Assembly: GCA_039208375.1 (NCBI GenBank)
Contig: JBCCRC010000076.1
Coordinates: 1-14,427 of the forward strand
Reading direction: 5' to 3'
Length of the DNA stretch: 14,427 bases
Source of the DNA: JANQPC01 sp039208375
GTDB taxonomy: Bacteria; Pseudomonadota; Alphaproteobacteria; Rhodobacterales; Rhodobacteraceae
The number at the start of each line of letters is the position of its first letter. The first letter of the stretch is position 1. The translations under genes were made by a program, and so were the position numbers. Below the pieces are notes generated by a model. That model saw only the letters and a list, made by a program, of their open reading frames with translations. It searched no databases and was not told the origin of the DNA. Shown piece after piece: positions 1 through 7,642 of this stretch.

Positions 1-681
1 ATCGCTATCAACGGTATCGAAGATACCGGTGACGGATTTGTTGCCGGTGCGGGCCGTGATCTTCTCACCCAACCGCGCCGCGCGTTCGAGCCAATCCTGG
101 CGAATGGGCTCGAACCCCAGCCGTTCGAGGATCGATTCCTCGGTGGCGTAGTGGCCGGCAAGCACGTCGAGGAATTCCTCGGCATCCACCGCCTCGCCCG
201 TGGCTTCGGCTAGCGAGATCGGCGGAAACTCCACCGCATCGGGCACATCGGGCGTTTGACAGAGGTTCACGCCAAAGCCGATGGCCAGCCAATCCACACC
301 CTGCGCGCTGCCCGCGCTTTCCAGAAGGATACCGGCCACCTTGCGCCCGTTCAGAAGCACGTCATTGGGCCATTTTAGCGAAAGCGCATCGCGTTCGGCC
401 CACATCGCCAGCGTTTCGTAGAGCGCGTTCGAGGCGAGGAAGGTGCGCAGCGCCGCCCAAGCGGGCAGGCCCCCGGGGCGCATCACGATGGTGGCGGCCA
501 GGTTGCCTATGGGGTTCTTCCACACTTTGCCCCGGCGGCCCCGCGGCGCCGTCTGTTGATGCGCCATGATCCAGGTGGGGCGCCGCAGGTGGGGGGCGAT
601 GCGGGCGGCCTCCGCATTGGTGCTATCGACCGTCTCAAGAATGATCCGGTCGTAGCCTTCGGGCCAGAGCTCAGTTGACAA
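1..681 (-). CDS. birA: Biotin--[acetyl-CoA-carboxylase] ligase, 3' end cut by the window edge
   Basis: Activates biotin with ATP to biotinyl-5'-AMP and transfers it to the lysine of the biotin carboxyl carrier protein in the cytoplasm. 227 codons are in the window; about 20 are probably missing at the C-terminus. Recognisable motifs are the substrate-entry VDST (residues 18-21), the biotin/ATP loop PRGRRGK (46-52, the E. coli GRGRRGR loop), and KWPND (103-107) followed by GRKVAGILLES. Family knowledge: class I ligases lack the N-terminal DNA-binding HTH of E. coli BirA. This protein starts directly at the catalytic domain, so it should be an enzyme only, not a repressor. The start is a TTG at 681, the only start codon upstream of the conserved WPEGYDRI segment; it overlaps nuoN by 11 nt and has no clear Shine-Dalgarno, so translation may depend on coupling. 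A birA homologue downstream of the last complex I gene is also known in Paracoccus. Confidence 0.93.
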   Translation of the reverse strand, partial: MSTELWPEGYDRIILETVDSTNAEAARIAPHLRRPTWIMAHQQTAPRGRRGKVWKNPIGNLAATIVMRPGGLPAWAALRTFLASNALYETLAMWAERDALSLKWPNDVLLNGRKVAGILLESAGSAQGVDWLAIGFGVNLCQTPDVPDAVEFPPISLAEATGEAVDAEEFLDVLAGHYATEESILERLGFEPIRQDWLERAARLGEKITARTGNKSVTGIFDTVDSD

Positions 682-2110
682 GGGTCGCCGCGGCGGCCGC
701 GGCAATGGCCTCGACACCGAACAGGTTGATGATCCCCAGCACCATGGCGGCCGCGCTGGCCATCAGGAAGCCGGCCAGAACCGGGTTGCCACCCGCGTCA
801 AGCGCATCAGCCTCTTCCCCGAAATACATCAGGTAGACGATGCGCAGGTAGTAGAACGCCCCGATGACCGAGGCGACCACGCCCGCCACGGCCAGCCACG
901 CGAGATCCGCCTCCACCGCCGCCAGCAGCACGTAGTACTTGCCGAAAAAGCCCAGAAGCGGCGGCACACCGGCGAGGCTGAAGAGTAGAACCAGCATAGC
1001 AAGCGCCTTGGCCGGGCTCTGGCGGGAATAAAGGTTGAGGCTGGAGATGTCGGTGACGTTCTGACCGTCGCGCTCCATCGAAAGGATGAAGGCGAAGGTG
1101 CCTACGTTCATGGTGACATAGATCGCCATGTAAACGAGCATCGCCTGCACGCCGAAGGCCGTGCCCGCCGCAAGCCCCATGATCGCATAGCCCATATGGG
1201 CGATGGAGCTATAGGCCATCAGCCGCTTGATATCGCGCTGGCCGATGGCGGCGATCGCGCCGAGGAACATCGAGGCCACCGAAAGAAGCGCGAGCACCTG
1301 CTGCCAATCGGCCACCACACCGCCGAACGCATCGTGCATCACGCGGGCGAACAGCGCCATTGCCGCCACCTTGGGCGCGGTGGCGAAGAAGGCGGTTACG
1401 GGCGTGGGCGAGCCTTCGTAGACATCCGGTGTCCACATATGGAACGGCACGGCGGAGACCTTGAACGCGAGCCCGGTGATCAGGAACACCAGCCCGATCA
1501 GCAGGCCGAGGGAGACGTCATCGCCTGAGGCCGCCGAGATGATGCCAGAGAAGAGCGTGGTGCCCGCATAGCCGTAGGTGAGCGAGGCGCCGTAGAGCAG
1601 AAGGCCCGAGGAGAGCGCGCCGAGCACGAAGTATTTCAGCCCCGCTTCGGTGGATTTCACACTGTCGCGCCGGAGCGAGGCCACCACGTAGAGCGAAAGC
1701 GATTGCAGCTCGAGCCCCATGTAAAGCGTCATCAGATCCCCGGCGGAGACCATGACCATCATGCCGATGGCCGCCAGCGCGATCAGGATCGGGTATTCGA
1801 AGCGCAGAAGGTTGCGCCGCGCCATGTAATCCTCGCTCATCACCAGGATCGCGGCGGCCGAGACGAGGATCATCACCTTGGCGAAGCGCGAAAACGCATC
1901 GTCGATGAACATGCCGCCGAAGGCCGCAGTGCTGCCCTGCCCGCCGATCCCGATCCACACGGCGATCAGCACCAGAAAGGCGGAGGTGACCCATGTCAGC
2001 ATCGGGGCCGTCCGGTCCTTGCCGGTGTAGACCCCGAAAAGAAGCGCGCCCATCGCGTAGATCGCGATGACGACTTCGGGCAGAACGGCGGTGAAATCGG
2101 CAGAGGTCAT
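671..2110 (-). CDS. nuoN: NADH-quinone oxidoreductase subunit N
   Basis: Antiporter-like membrane subunit of complex I (ND2 homologue), one of the three large proton-pumping subunits. The protein has 479 residues and is almost wholly hydrophobic, with about 14 transmembrane segments. Key channel residues are present: Glu134 in MGLELQSLSLY (E. coli Glu133), Lys217 in GLAFKVSAVPFHMWTPDVYEG and Lys247 in ATAPKVAAMAL, the last two at the same numbers as in E. coli. I chose ATG 2110 over an in-frame extension to 2152 because TSADFTAVLPE matches family N-termini and a GAGGG Shine-Dalgarno, overlapping the nuoM stop, lies 7 nt upstream. The gap to nuoM is 10 nt. The C-terminus is a poly-alanine tail ending TLVN. 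Confidence 0.97.
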   Translation of the reverse strand: MTSADFTAVLPEVVIAIYAMGALLFGVYTGKDRTAPMLTWVTSAFLVLIAVWIGIGGQGSTAAFGGMFIDDAFSRFAKVMILVSAAAILVMSEDYMARRNLLRFEYPILIALAAIGMMVMVSAGDLMTLYMGLELQSLSLYVVASLRRDSVKSTEAGLKYFVLGALSSGLLLYGASLTYGYAGTTLFSGIISAASGDDVSLGLLIGLVFLITGLAFKVSAVPFHMWTPDVYEGSPTPVTAFFATAPKVAAMALFARVMHDAFGGVVADWQQVLALLSVASMFLGAIAAIGQRDIKRLMAYSSIAHMGYAIMGLAAGTAFGVQAMLVYMAIYVTMNVGTFAFILSMERDGQNVTDISSLNLYSRQSPAKALAMLVLLFSLAGVPPLLGFFGKYYVLLAAVEADLAWLAVAGVVASVIGAFYYLRIVYLMYFGEEADALDAGGNPVLAGFLMASAAAMVLGIINLFGVEAIAAAAAATLVN

Positions 2111-2120
2111 GGCTGGGCCC

Positions 2121-3656
2121 TCACTTCTCGGCCAGCCGCGTATCGGCGGCAAGCAAGGCCAGATCGTAGTTCTCGACGAGGTTCGCCACCGAGGGCCCGA
2201 TGATATCGGTCACAAGGCTGGGATAGACGCCGAGAAGCAGGGTCATCACGATAAGCGGTGCGAAGATCGCGCGTTCGCGCGCGGTCATATCAGTGATGGA
2301 TTTGAGGCTTTCCTTGATCAGATCGCCCATCACAACGCGCCGGTAGAGCCACAGCGCATAAGCTGCCGAGAGGATCACCCCCGTTGCCGCCACAGCCGCC
2401 ACCCAGGTGTTGACCTGGAACACGCCCACAAGCGTGAGAAACTCGCCCACAAAGCCCGATGTGCCCGGCAGCCCCACATTGGCCATCGTGAACAGCATGA
2501 AGATCGCCGCATAGGCCGGCATCCGGTTCACAAGGCCGCCATAGGCATCGATCTCGCGGGTGTGCATCCGGTCATAGATTACGCCCACGCAGAGGAAGAG
2601 CGCGCCGGAGATAAAGCCGTGGCTGATCATCTGGAAGATCGCGCCATCGAGCCCCTGCTGGTTCACCGCGAAGATTCCCATCGTGACAAAGCCCATATGG
2701 GCGACGGAGGAATAGGCGATCAGCTTCTTCATATCCTTCTGCGCCAGCGCCACGAGCGATGTATAGACGATCGCGATCGCCGAGAGCCACAGAACGAACG
2801 GGGCCAGAAGATCGGAGGCCACCGGGAACATCGGCACCGAGAAGCGCAGAAACCCGTAGCCGCCCATCTTCAACAGGATCGCGGCAAGCACGACTGAGCC
2901 CGCGGTTGGCGCCTGAACGTGGGCATCAGGCAGCCAGGTATGCACCGGCCACATCGGCATCTTCACGGCGAAGGAGGCGAAGAACGCGATCCAGAGAAGT
3001 GTCTGCAGCCCACCGATGATCTGGATGCCGAGCACGCTGAACGTGGCCGATCCGAACTGATGGTTCAATAGCGTGGGGATATCGGTGGTGCCTGCATCCA
3101 CATACATCGCGATCATCGCAACCAGCATCAGAACCGAGCCCAGGAAGGTGTAGAGGAAGAATTTGAACGAGGCGTAGATCCGTTCTTTCCCGCCCCAGAT
3201 CCCGATGATGAGAAACATCGGGATCAGCCCGCCTTCGAAGAACAGGTAGAACAGCACCAGGTCGAGCGCCGCGAACACGCCGATCATCAGGGTTTCCAGC
3301 ACCAAAAAGGCGATCATGTATTCCTTGACGCGATCCTTCACCTCCCAACACGAGGCGATGACAAGCGGCATCAGGAAGGTCGTCAGCATGATGAAGAGGA
3401 TCGAAATGCCATCGACCCCCATCTTGTAGGTCAGCCCGAGGATCCACTCGCGTTCTTCAACGAATTGGAAATCGGGGTTGTTCGGATCGAACCCGGTGAT
3501 CAGGAAGATCGAGATCAGGAAGGTCGCCGTGGTGGCGATCAGCGCCAGCCACTTGGCGTTTTGCTGCGCCGCCTCATCTTCACCACGCAGGAAGAATCCG
3601 AGGATAATCGCGGCCACAAGCGGCAGGAAGGTGATAATGGAAAGCAGGTTTTCCAT
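2121..3656 (-). CDS. nuoM: NADH-quinone oxidoreductase subunit M
   Basis: Antiporter-like membrane subunit (ND4 homologue) that couples quinone reduction to proton translocation in the membrane arm. The protein has 511 residues and about 14 transmembrane segments. Conserved channel residues are Glu141 in FEGGLIPMFLIIG (E. coli Glu144), Lys232 in FAVKMPMWPVHTWLPDAHVQAP (E. coli Lys234) and Lys263 in ILLKMGGYG. The signature KLIAYSSVAHMGFVTMG, shared with Mrp antiporters, is also intact. The start ATG at 3656 overlaps the nuoL TAA stop by one base (TAATG), indicating translational coupling. I see no frameshift or unusual insertion. Confidence 0.98.
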   Translation of the reverse strand: MENLLSIITFLPLVAAIILGFFLRGEDEAAQQNAKWLALIATTATFLISIFLITGFDPNNPDFQFVEEREWILGLTYKMGVDGISILFIMLTTFLMPLVIASCWEVKDRVKEYMIAFLVLETLMIGVFAALDLVLFYLFFEGGLIPMFLIIGIWGGKERIYASFKFFLYTFLGSVLMLVAMIAMYVDAGTTDIPTLLNHQFGSATFSVLGIQIIGGLQTLLWIAFFASFAVKMPMWPVHTWLPDAHVQAPTAGSVVLAAILLKMGGYGFLRFSVPMFPVASDLLAPFVLWLSAIAIVYTSLVALAQKDMKKLIAYSSVAHMGFVTMGIFAVNQQGLDGAIFQMISHGFISGALFLCVGVIYDRMHTREIDAYGGLVNRMPAYAAIFMLFTMANVGLPGTSGFVGEFLTLVGVFQVNTWVAAVAATGVILSAAYALWLYRRVVMGDLIKESLKSITDMTARERAIFAPLIVMTLLLGVYPSLVTDIIGPSVANLVENYDLALLAADTRLAEK

Positions 3657-5788
3657 TACTCGCCACCTCCACTGAGGGTCATGAGCGAGACGAGGATGAC
3701 GATGCCGATCACCATCGCGAAGGCATAAGTAAAGATGTAGCCTGATTGCGCTCGGCCTGCGAGGCGGGTGAAGAAGGGCACAACCCCCATCGCCAGACCA
3801 TTGATGCCACCATCGATGACGTTACCGTCCCCCCGCGTCCAGAGAAAGCCGCCGAGCCAGCGCGCGGGGCGCACGAAGAGAAAATCGTAGGCCTCGTCGA
3901 AATACCACTTGTTGAGTAGGAACTGGTAGAGCGGCTGCTGGTTGGCGGCCAGCTTCGCGGGCCAGTCGGGCCGCCGGATGTACATCTGATAGGCCGCACC
4001 GAGGCCTAGGAGCATCGCGATGAACGGGCTCCAGATCACCCAATTGGGCACGTGGTGGGCATCGTCCAGCACGGTATTGTCCGGCGCCATGTAGATTGCG
4101 CCTTCGCCCGGCAGTGCGTGGGTGCCCTCGCTATGGCCCTCGCCCTCGGCGCCCTCGCCCTCTGCAGCGTCCGTCGCCGCATGGGCCGCACCCGTCAAAT
4201 GCACGGGCGGCGCTGCGGCATGCACCTCATCGGTGGGGATGCCGAAGAACGCCTCCACCTTGTGATGATCGCCGAAGAAGGGCTTGTACCAGATCATGCC
4301 CGCGAAGACTGCGACCAGCGCCAGAACGCCCAAAGGCGCCAGCATCGTGGGCGGGCTTTCATGGGCATGGTCGTGGGTTTTCATGCTGCCCCGCGGCTTG
4401 CCGTAGAAGGTCAGGAACATCAGCCGCCAGGAATAGAAGCTCGTGAAAAGCGCCGCGATCACCAGCGCCCAGAAGGCGAAAAGCGCCACGCCCGTGCCCC
4501 CGGCATAGGCGCTTTCGATGATCGCATCTTTCGAGATGAAGCCCGCAAAGCCCACGGGCGTGTCGAACAGTTTGAAAAGCGTCGCGGGGATGCCCACCCC
4601 GGTGATCGCCAGCGTGCCGATCATCATTGCCCAGAAGGTGTAGGGGATCTTCTTCCGGAGCCCGCCATAGTTCCGCATATCCTGCTCATGGTGCATGGCG
4701 TGGATGACAGAGCCTGCGCCGAGAAAGAGCATCGCCTTGAAAAACGCATGGGTGAAGAGGTGGAACATCGCCACTGAATAGACGCCCACGCCGGCGGCCA
4801 CGAACATGTAGCCTAGCTGCGAACAGGTCGAATAGGCGATCACGCGCTTAATGTCGTTCTGCACCAACCCCACGGTGGCCGCGAAGAACGCCGTCACCGC
4901 GCCGAGGGCCACGATGAAGCCCGTGGCGATCGGCGCGAATTCCATGACCGGGGACATGCGGCAGACAAGGAACACGCCTGCCGTCACCATCGTTGCGGCG
5001 TGGATCAGGGCGGAGACGGGCGTGGGCCCCTCCATCGCATCCGGCAGCCAGGTGTGCAGGATCAGCTGCGCCGATTTCCCCATGGCGCCGATGAAGAGCA
5101 GGAACGCCACAAGCTCCGCCGCGTTCCACTGACGCCAGAGGAAGGTGAGCTGGGTTTCCGCAATCTCGGGCGCGGCGGCGAAGATATCATCGAACCGGAT
5201 GGAATCGACGAGGAAAAAGATCGCGAGGATCCCCAACATGAAGCCGAAATCGCCCACCCGGTTCACCACGAACGCCTTGATCGCGGCGGCATTTGCCGTG
5301 GGCTTGCGGAAGTAAAAGCCAATCAGAAGGTAGGACGCGAGGCCCACGCCTTCCCACCCGAAGAACATCTGAACGAGGTTATCGGCTGTTACCAGCATCA
5401 GCATCGCGAAGGTGAAGAACGACAGGTACGCGAAGAAGCGCGGGCGATAGCTCTCGCCGTCGCGAAAGTTCTCATCATGCGCCATGTAGCCGAAGCTGTA
5501 GAGATGCACGAGCGCGGAGACGGTGGTGATCACGATCAGCATGATCGCCGTCAGCCGATCGAGCCGGATCGCCCAATCGGTGCTCAAGCTGCCGCTCTCG
5601 ATCCAGCGCAAGATCTGGATCTGCTGCATCTCGCCATCAAACGTGAGAAACACGATCCAGGACAGGACAGCGGCGAGAAACAGAAGGCCCGTGGCGACCC
5701 ACATCGCCGCCTCTTCGCCCAGAAGCCGCCAGCCGAAGCCGCAGATCAGCGCGCCAACGAGGGGCGCGAAGAGGATGATCGTTTCCAT
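3656..5788 (-). CDS. nuoL: NADH-quinone oxidoreductase subunit L
   Basis: Distal antiporter-like subunit of complex I (ND5 homologue), carrying the long lateral helix that runs along the membrane arm. The protein has 710 residues, longer than E. coli NuoL (613) but usual for alphaproteobacteria. Channel residues are Glu146 in FFGWEGVGLASYLLIGF (E. coli Glu144) and Lys238 in GAMGKSAQLILHTWLPDAMEGPTPVSALIHAATM (E. coli Lys229); IAYSTCSQLGYM is intact. Residues about 520-570 form a hydrophilic Ala/Gly/Glu/His-rich loop between predicted helices, including the repetitive segment 543-555, which accounts for part of the extra length. Start ATG 5788 follows the nuoK stop by 5 nt and has an AGGG-type ribosome site made from the last nuoK codons. 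Confidence 0.98.
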   Translation of the reverse strand: METIILFAPLVGALICGFGWRLLGEEAAMWVATGLLFLAAVLSWIVFLTFDGEMQQIQILRWIESGSLSTDWAIRLDRLTAIMLIVITTVSALVHLYSFGYMAHDENFRDGESYRPRFFAYLSFFTFAMLMLVTADNLVQMFFGWEGVGLASYLLIGFYFRKPTANAAAIKAFVVNRVGDFGFMLGILAIFFLVDSIRFDDIFAAAPEIAETQLTFLWRQWNAAELVAFLLFIGAMGKSAQLILHTWLPDAMEGPTPVSALIHAATMVTAGVFLVCRMSPVMEFAPIATGFIVALGAVTAFFAATVGLVQNDIKRVIAYSTCSQLGYMFVAAGVGVYSVAMFHLFTHAFFKAMLFLGAGSVIHAMHHEQDMRNYGGLRKKIPYTFWAMMIGTLAITGVGIPATLFKLFDTPVGFAGFISKDAIIESAYAGGTGVALFAFWALVIAALFTSFYSWRLMFLTFYGKPRGSMKTHDHAHESPPTMLAPLGVLALVAVFAGMIWYKPFFGDHHKVEAFFGIPTDEVHAAAPPVHLTGAAHAATDAAEGEGAEGEGHSEGTHALPGEGAIYMAPDNTVLDDAHHVPNWVIWSPFIAMLLGLGAAYQMYIRRPDWPAKLAANQQPLYQFLLNKWYFDEAYDFLFVRPARWLGGFLWTRGDGNVIDGGINGLAMGVVPFFTRLAGRAQSGYIFTYAFAMVIGIVILVSLMTLSGGGE
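4125..4163 (-). repeat. Gly-Glu codon repeat inside nuoL
   Basis: On the plus strand the hexamer ccctcg, or one-base variants, recurs five times in 39 nt. On the coding strand this is alternating GAG and GGC codons giving EGEGAEGEGHSEG (NuoL residues 543-555). It lies in the soluble loop near the C-terminal third, so length changes there should be tolerated. It probably arose by replication slippage; this is an inference from its repetitive form. Confidence 0.6.
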
Positions 5789-5793
5789 GCCCC

Positions 5794-6099
5794 TTACCCT
5801 TTCATGACGTTGACATCCTCAACGTCGATCGTGCCGCGGTTGCGGAAGAAGCAGACAAGGATCGCAAGGCCGATGGCGGCCTCGGCGGCGGCCACGGTCA
5901 GCACGAACAGCGTAAAGACCTGGCCCACCAGATCGCCGAGGAAGGAGGAGAACGCCACGAGATTGATATTGACGGCCAGCAGGATCAGCTCGATCGACAT
6001 CAGGAGGATGATCACGTTCTTGCGGTTCAGAAACAGCCCGAAGATGCCGATCACGAACAGCACGGCGGCAACTGTCAGATAATGTTCAAGTCCGACCAT
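5794..6099 (-). CDS. nuoK: NADH-quinone oxidoreductase subunit K
   Basis: Small membrane subunit (ND4L homologue) in the proton-path region between NuoJ and NuoN. The protein has 101 residues, the standard family length, with three transmembrane helices. The two buried glutamates essential in E. coli (Glu36 and Glu72) are Glu37 in LLMSIELILLAVN and Glu73 in TVAAAEAAIGLAI. Start ATG 6099 has an AGAGGGG Shine-Dalgarno a few bases upstream. A 42-nt gap separates it from the preceding small gene, the largest intergenic space in the window; I see no promoter-like element in it. The last codons (ATG AAA GGG TAA) supply the ribosome site for nuoL. Confidence 0.97.
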   Translation of the reverse strand: MVGLEHYLTVAAVLFVIGIFGLFLNRKNVIILLMSIELILLAVNINLVAFSSFLGDLVGQVFTLFVLTVAAAEAAIGLAILVCFFRNRGTIDVEDVNVMKG

Positions 6100-6141
6100 G
6101 TCGGCCCCTCTTTCTCATCCCGCAGGCGTTTCGGCCCGTCG

Positions 6142-6627
6142 TTACTTCAGCGCGAACGGCGCACGCGTGCCCCTGAGATCGGGGTAGGCGGCGGCGCAGG
6201 CACAGGGCTCTGCGGCCAGCGTGGCCAGTTCGATATCTTCGCCCGTATTCTTCAGCGCGTTTGCCAGCCGTTTGAGGCTGAAAAGCGCCGCCGCGCCGGT
6301 CACCTCTGTCTCAATGATCGCAAGCACTCGTTCGGTGCGGTCAAATGGGGCGCGATCGCTGATCCGTTCTTCCCGCGCGCGGGTTTTCAGAAACGCGCCG
6401 GTTCCGCAATGGGCCACGATCAGATCTACGTAGACGCCCTCCTGGCTCCACCACTCGCCATAGAGCACGCGGCCCTCGCCCAAATCGCGGTGCCCGCGTT
6501 CCCCGCCGTGGGAGGGATGGGTCGTGCGATCGCATTCGGCGAGCGTGAGCGCCTCGCCCCGCACCGCAAACAGCCCCAGCGCTACGGCAACCGCGATCCC
6601 AATCGGTATGGCCACCCCGCGTTTCAC
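6142..6627 (-). CDS. Predicted exported Cys/His-containing protein of unknown function
   Basis: I do not recognise this family. The 161-residue product starts with a classic Sec-type signal (MKRG, then a hydrophobic stretch at residues 5-22), with likely cleavage near the AVRGEA-L region, so the mature part should be periplasmic; an uncleaved anchor is possible. The mature part begins LAEC and has Cys32, Cys74 and a CAC pair (Cys142, Cys144), plus His37, His40, His46 and His73 near the first two cysteines. That set could form disulfides or bind metal, which is inference only. The start is GTG at 6627, overlapping the nuoJ stop as GTGA. Its position between nuoJ and nuoK, in a coupled operon, suggests a role tied to the complex I membrane arm or its assembly. 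Confidence 0.82.
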   Translation of the reverse strand: MKRGVAIPIGIAVAVALGLFAVRGEALTLAECDRTTHPSHGGERGHRDLGEGRVLYGEWWSQEGVYVDLIVAHCGTGAFLKTRAREERISDRAPFDRTERVLAIIETEVTGAAALFSLKRLANALKNTGEDIELATLAAEPCACAAAYPDLRGTRAPFALK

Positions 6628-7238
6628 AGCCCCTGCCCCGGCTTGACGTCTTTCAACTCCATCGCCTTGGCGGGATCGCGGTACATCTGGGCGAGCACAT
6701 CCTGGCGCTTGATATCAGAGCGGTGGCGCAAGGTCAGAACGATGGCGCCCACCATGGCGACAAGCAGGATCAGCCCGGCAAGCTGGAAGAGCAGGATATA
6801 CTCATCATAGATGATATCGCCCAGCGCGCGGGTGTTGTGCGCCTCTTCCAGCCCTGGGGTAACGGCCTGGCGCAGGTCGGTCGCCTCCTCGGCGAATTCC
6901 CAAACCCCGAAGGCAATGCCAAGCTGCATCAGCAGCACGATCCCGATCAGAAGCGCAAGCGGCACGTATTTCGCCATTTCCGCCTTCAGTTCGGCGAAAT
7001 CGACATCGAGCATCATCACAACGAACAAAAACAGCACAGCAACGGCGCCCACGTAGACGATGATCAGAAGCATCGCCACAAACTCGGCCCCCAGAAGAAC
7101 GAAAAGCCCGGCGGCAGAGAGGAAGGCGAGGATCAGCCAGAGCACCGAATGCACCGGGTTGCGGGCAATCACGGTAAACAAGCCGCCTGCAATCACCGAA
7201 ATCGCGAAGAGATAGAAGGCGTAGTCAGCAACCGTCAT
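6624..7238 (-). CDS. nuoJ: NADH-quinone oxidoreductase subunit J
   Basis: Membrane subunit (ND6 homologue) with five transmembrane helices, near the quinone-to-antiporter junction. The protein has 204 residues. The third helix, AMLLIIVYVGAVAVLFLFVVMML, is the most conserved segment and holds the known pi-bulge region. The start ATG 7238 (TVADYAFYLFA) overlaps the preceding gene's stop as ATGA. The same frame stays open upstream to 7673, but that stretch is Arg/Gly-rich, lacks helices and shadows another gene, so I rejected the longer form. The C-terminal tail after the last helix is hydrophilic (about residues 165-204). Confidence 0.97.
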   Translation of the reverse strand: MTVADYAFYLFAISVIAGGLFTVIARNPVHSVLWLILAFLSAAGLFVLLGAEFVAMLLIIVYVGAVAVLFLFVVMMLDVDFAELKAEMAKYVPLALLIGIVLLMQLGIAFGVWEFAEEATDLRQAVTPGLEEAHNTRALGDIIYDEYILLFQLAGLILLVAMVGAIVLTLRHRSDIKRQDVLAQMYRDPAKAMELKDVKPGQGL

Positions 7239-7642
7239 TGGGATGTCTCCGCATCGCTCATCACCTCGCGCGCGAGGTCCATGGCCTTGGACATGGCCGG
7301 CACGCCGCCGAACACACCCATGAGCGCGATGGTTTCGGCGATTTCCTGTTTCGTGGCGCCTGCTTCCAGCGCGTGGCGCACGGTCAGGCGCACTTGCGCC
7401 TCGGCCTGCGCGCCAAGGATCGTCAGCGCGCCGAGTGTCAGCAACATGCGGGTTTTGGCATCCAGGCCCTCGGGGCTGAGCCCCTTGCCCATGAAGGCTT
7501 CCATCAGATCCTTGGGCAGCGTGGGCACCAGCGCCTCGAACCCCTTGGGCGTGAAGGTCTCTAGCGCCGGATTGACGGCCTTCGCCCAATCCTGCCCAAG
7601 ACGCATCATCTCCTCGAAGGGGTTTTGCGGGGGGCTGGTCAT
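7235..7642 (-). CDS. Carboxymuconolactone decarboxylase-family protein, second tandem copy
   Basis: A 135-residue alpha-helical protein with the CMD/AhpD-like core: DAKTRMLLTLGALTILG (about 61-77), then HALEAGATKQEIAETIALMGVFGGVPAMSKAMDLA (90-124). Family members are decarboxylases, alkylhydroperoxidases or proteins of unknown role. This one has no cysteine at all, so it lacks the CxxC of AhpD peroxidases, and the His found in the first copy (His84 there) is Thr87 here, so catalysis of a known type is doubtful. It has an ATGA overlap with the first copy upstream and with nuoJ downstream. The N-terminal 50 residues do not resemble those of the first copy. The structural family is likely; the function is unknown. 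Confidence 0.88.
   Translation of the reverse strand: MTSPPQNPFEEMMRLGQDWAKAVNPALETFTPKGFEALVPTLPKDLMEAFMGKGLSPEGLDAKTRMLLTLGALTILGAQAEAQVRLTVRHALEAGATKQEIAETIALMGVFGGVPAMSKAMDLAREVMSDAETSQ

Noticed and set aside
12..28. Perfect 7-bp inverted repeat with 3-nt loop (cggtatc/gataccg)
   Set aside because: It lies inside birA coding sequence (GIFDT region), has no T-run and no gene end nearby, so it is unlikely to be a terminator.
2067..2897. Plus-strand open frame of 276 codons opposite nuoM
   Set aside because: Antisense shadow of a conserved membrane subunit; His/Arg/Glu-rich with no domain.
5000..6082. Plus-strand open frame of 360 codons opposite nuoL and nuoK
   Set aside because: It is the antisense shadow of two clear complex I genes, rich in Arg/His/Glu as such shadows are in GC-rich DNA, with no recognisable domain.
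6100..6141. 42-nt gap before nuoK as a possible internal promoter
   Set aside because: It contains the nuoK ribosome site but no recognisable -35/-10 pair; too short and GC-rich to support a promoter call.
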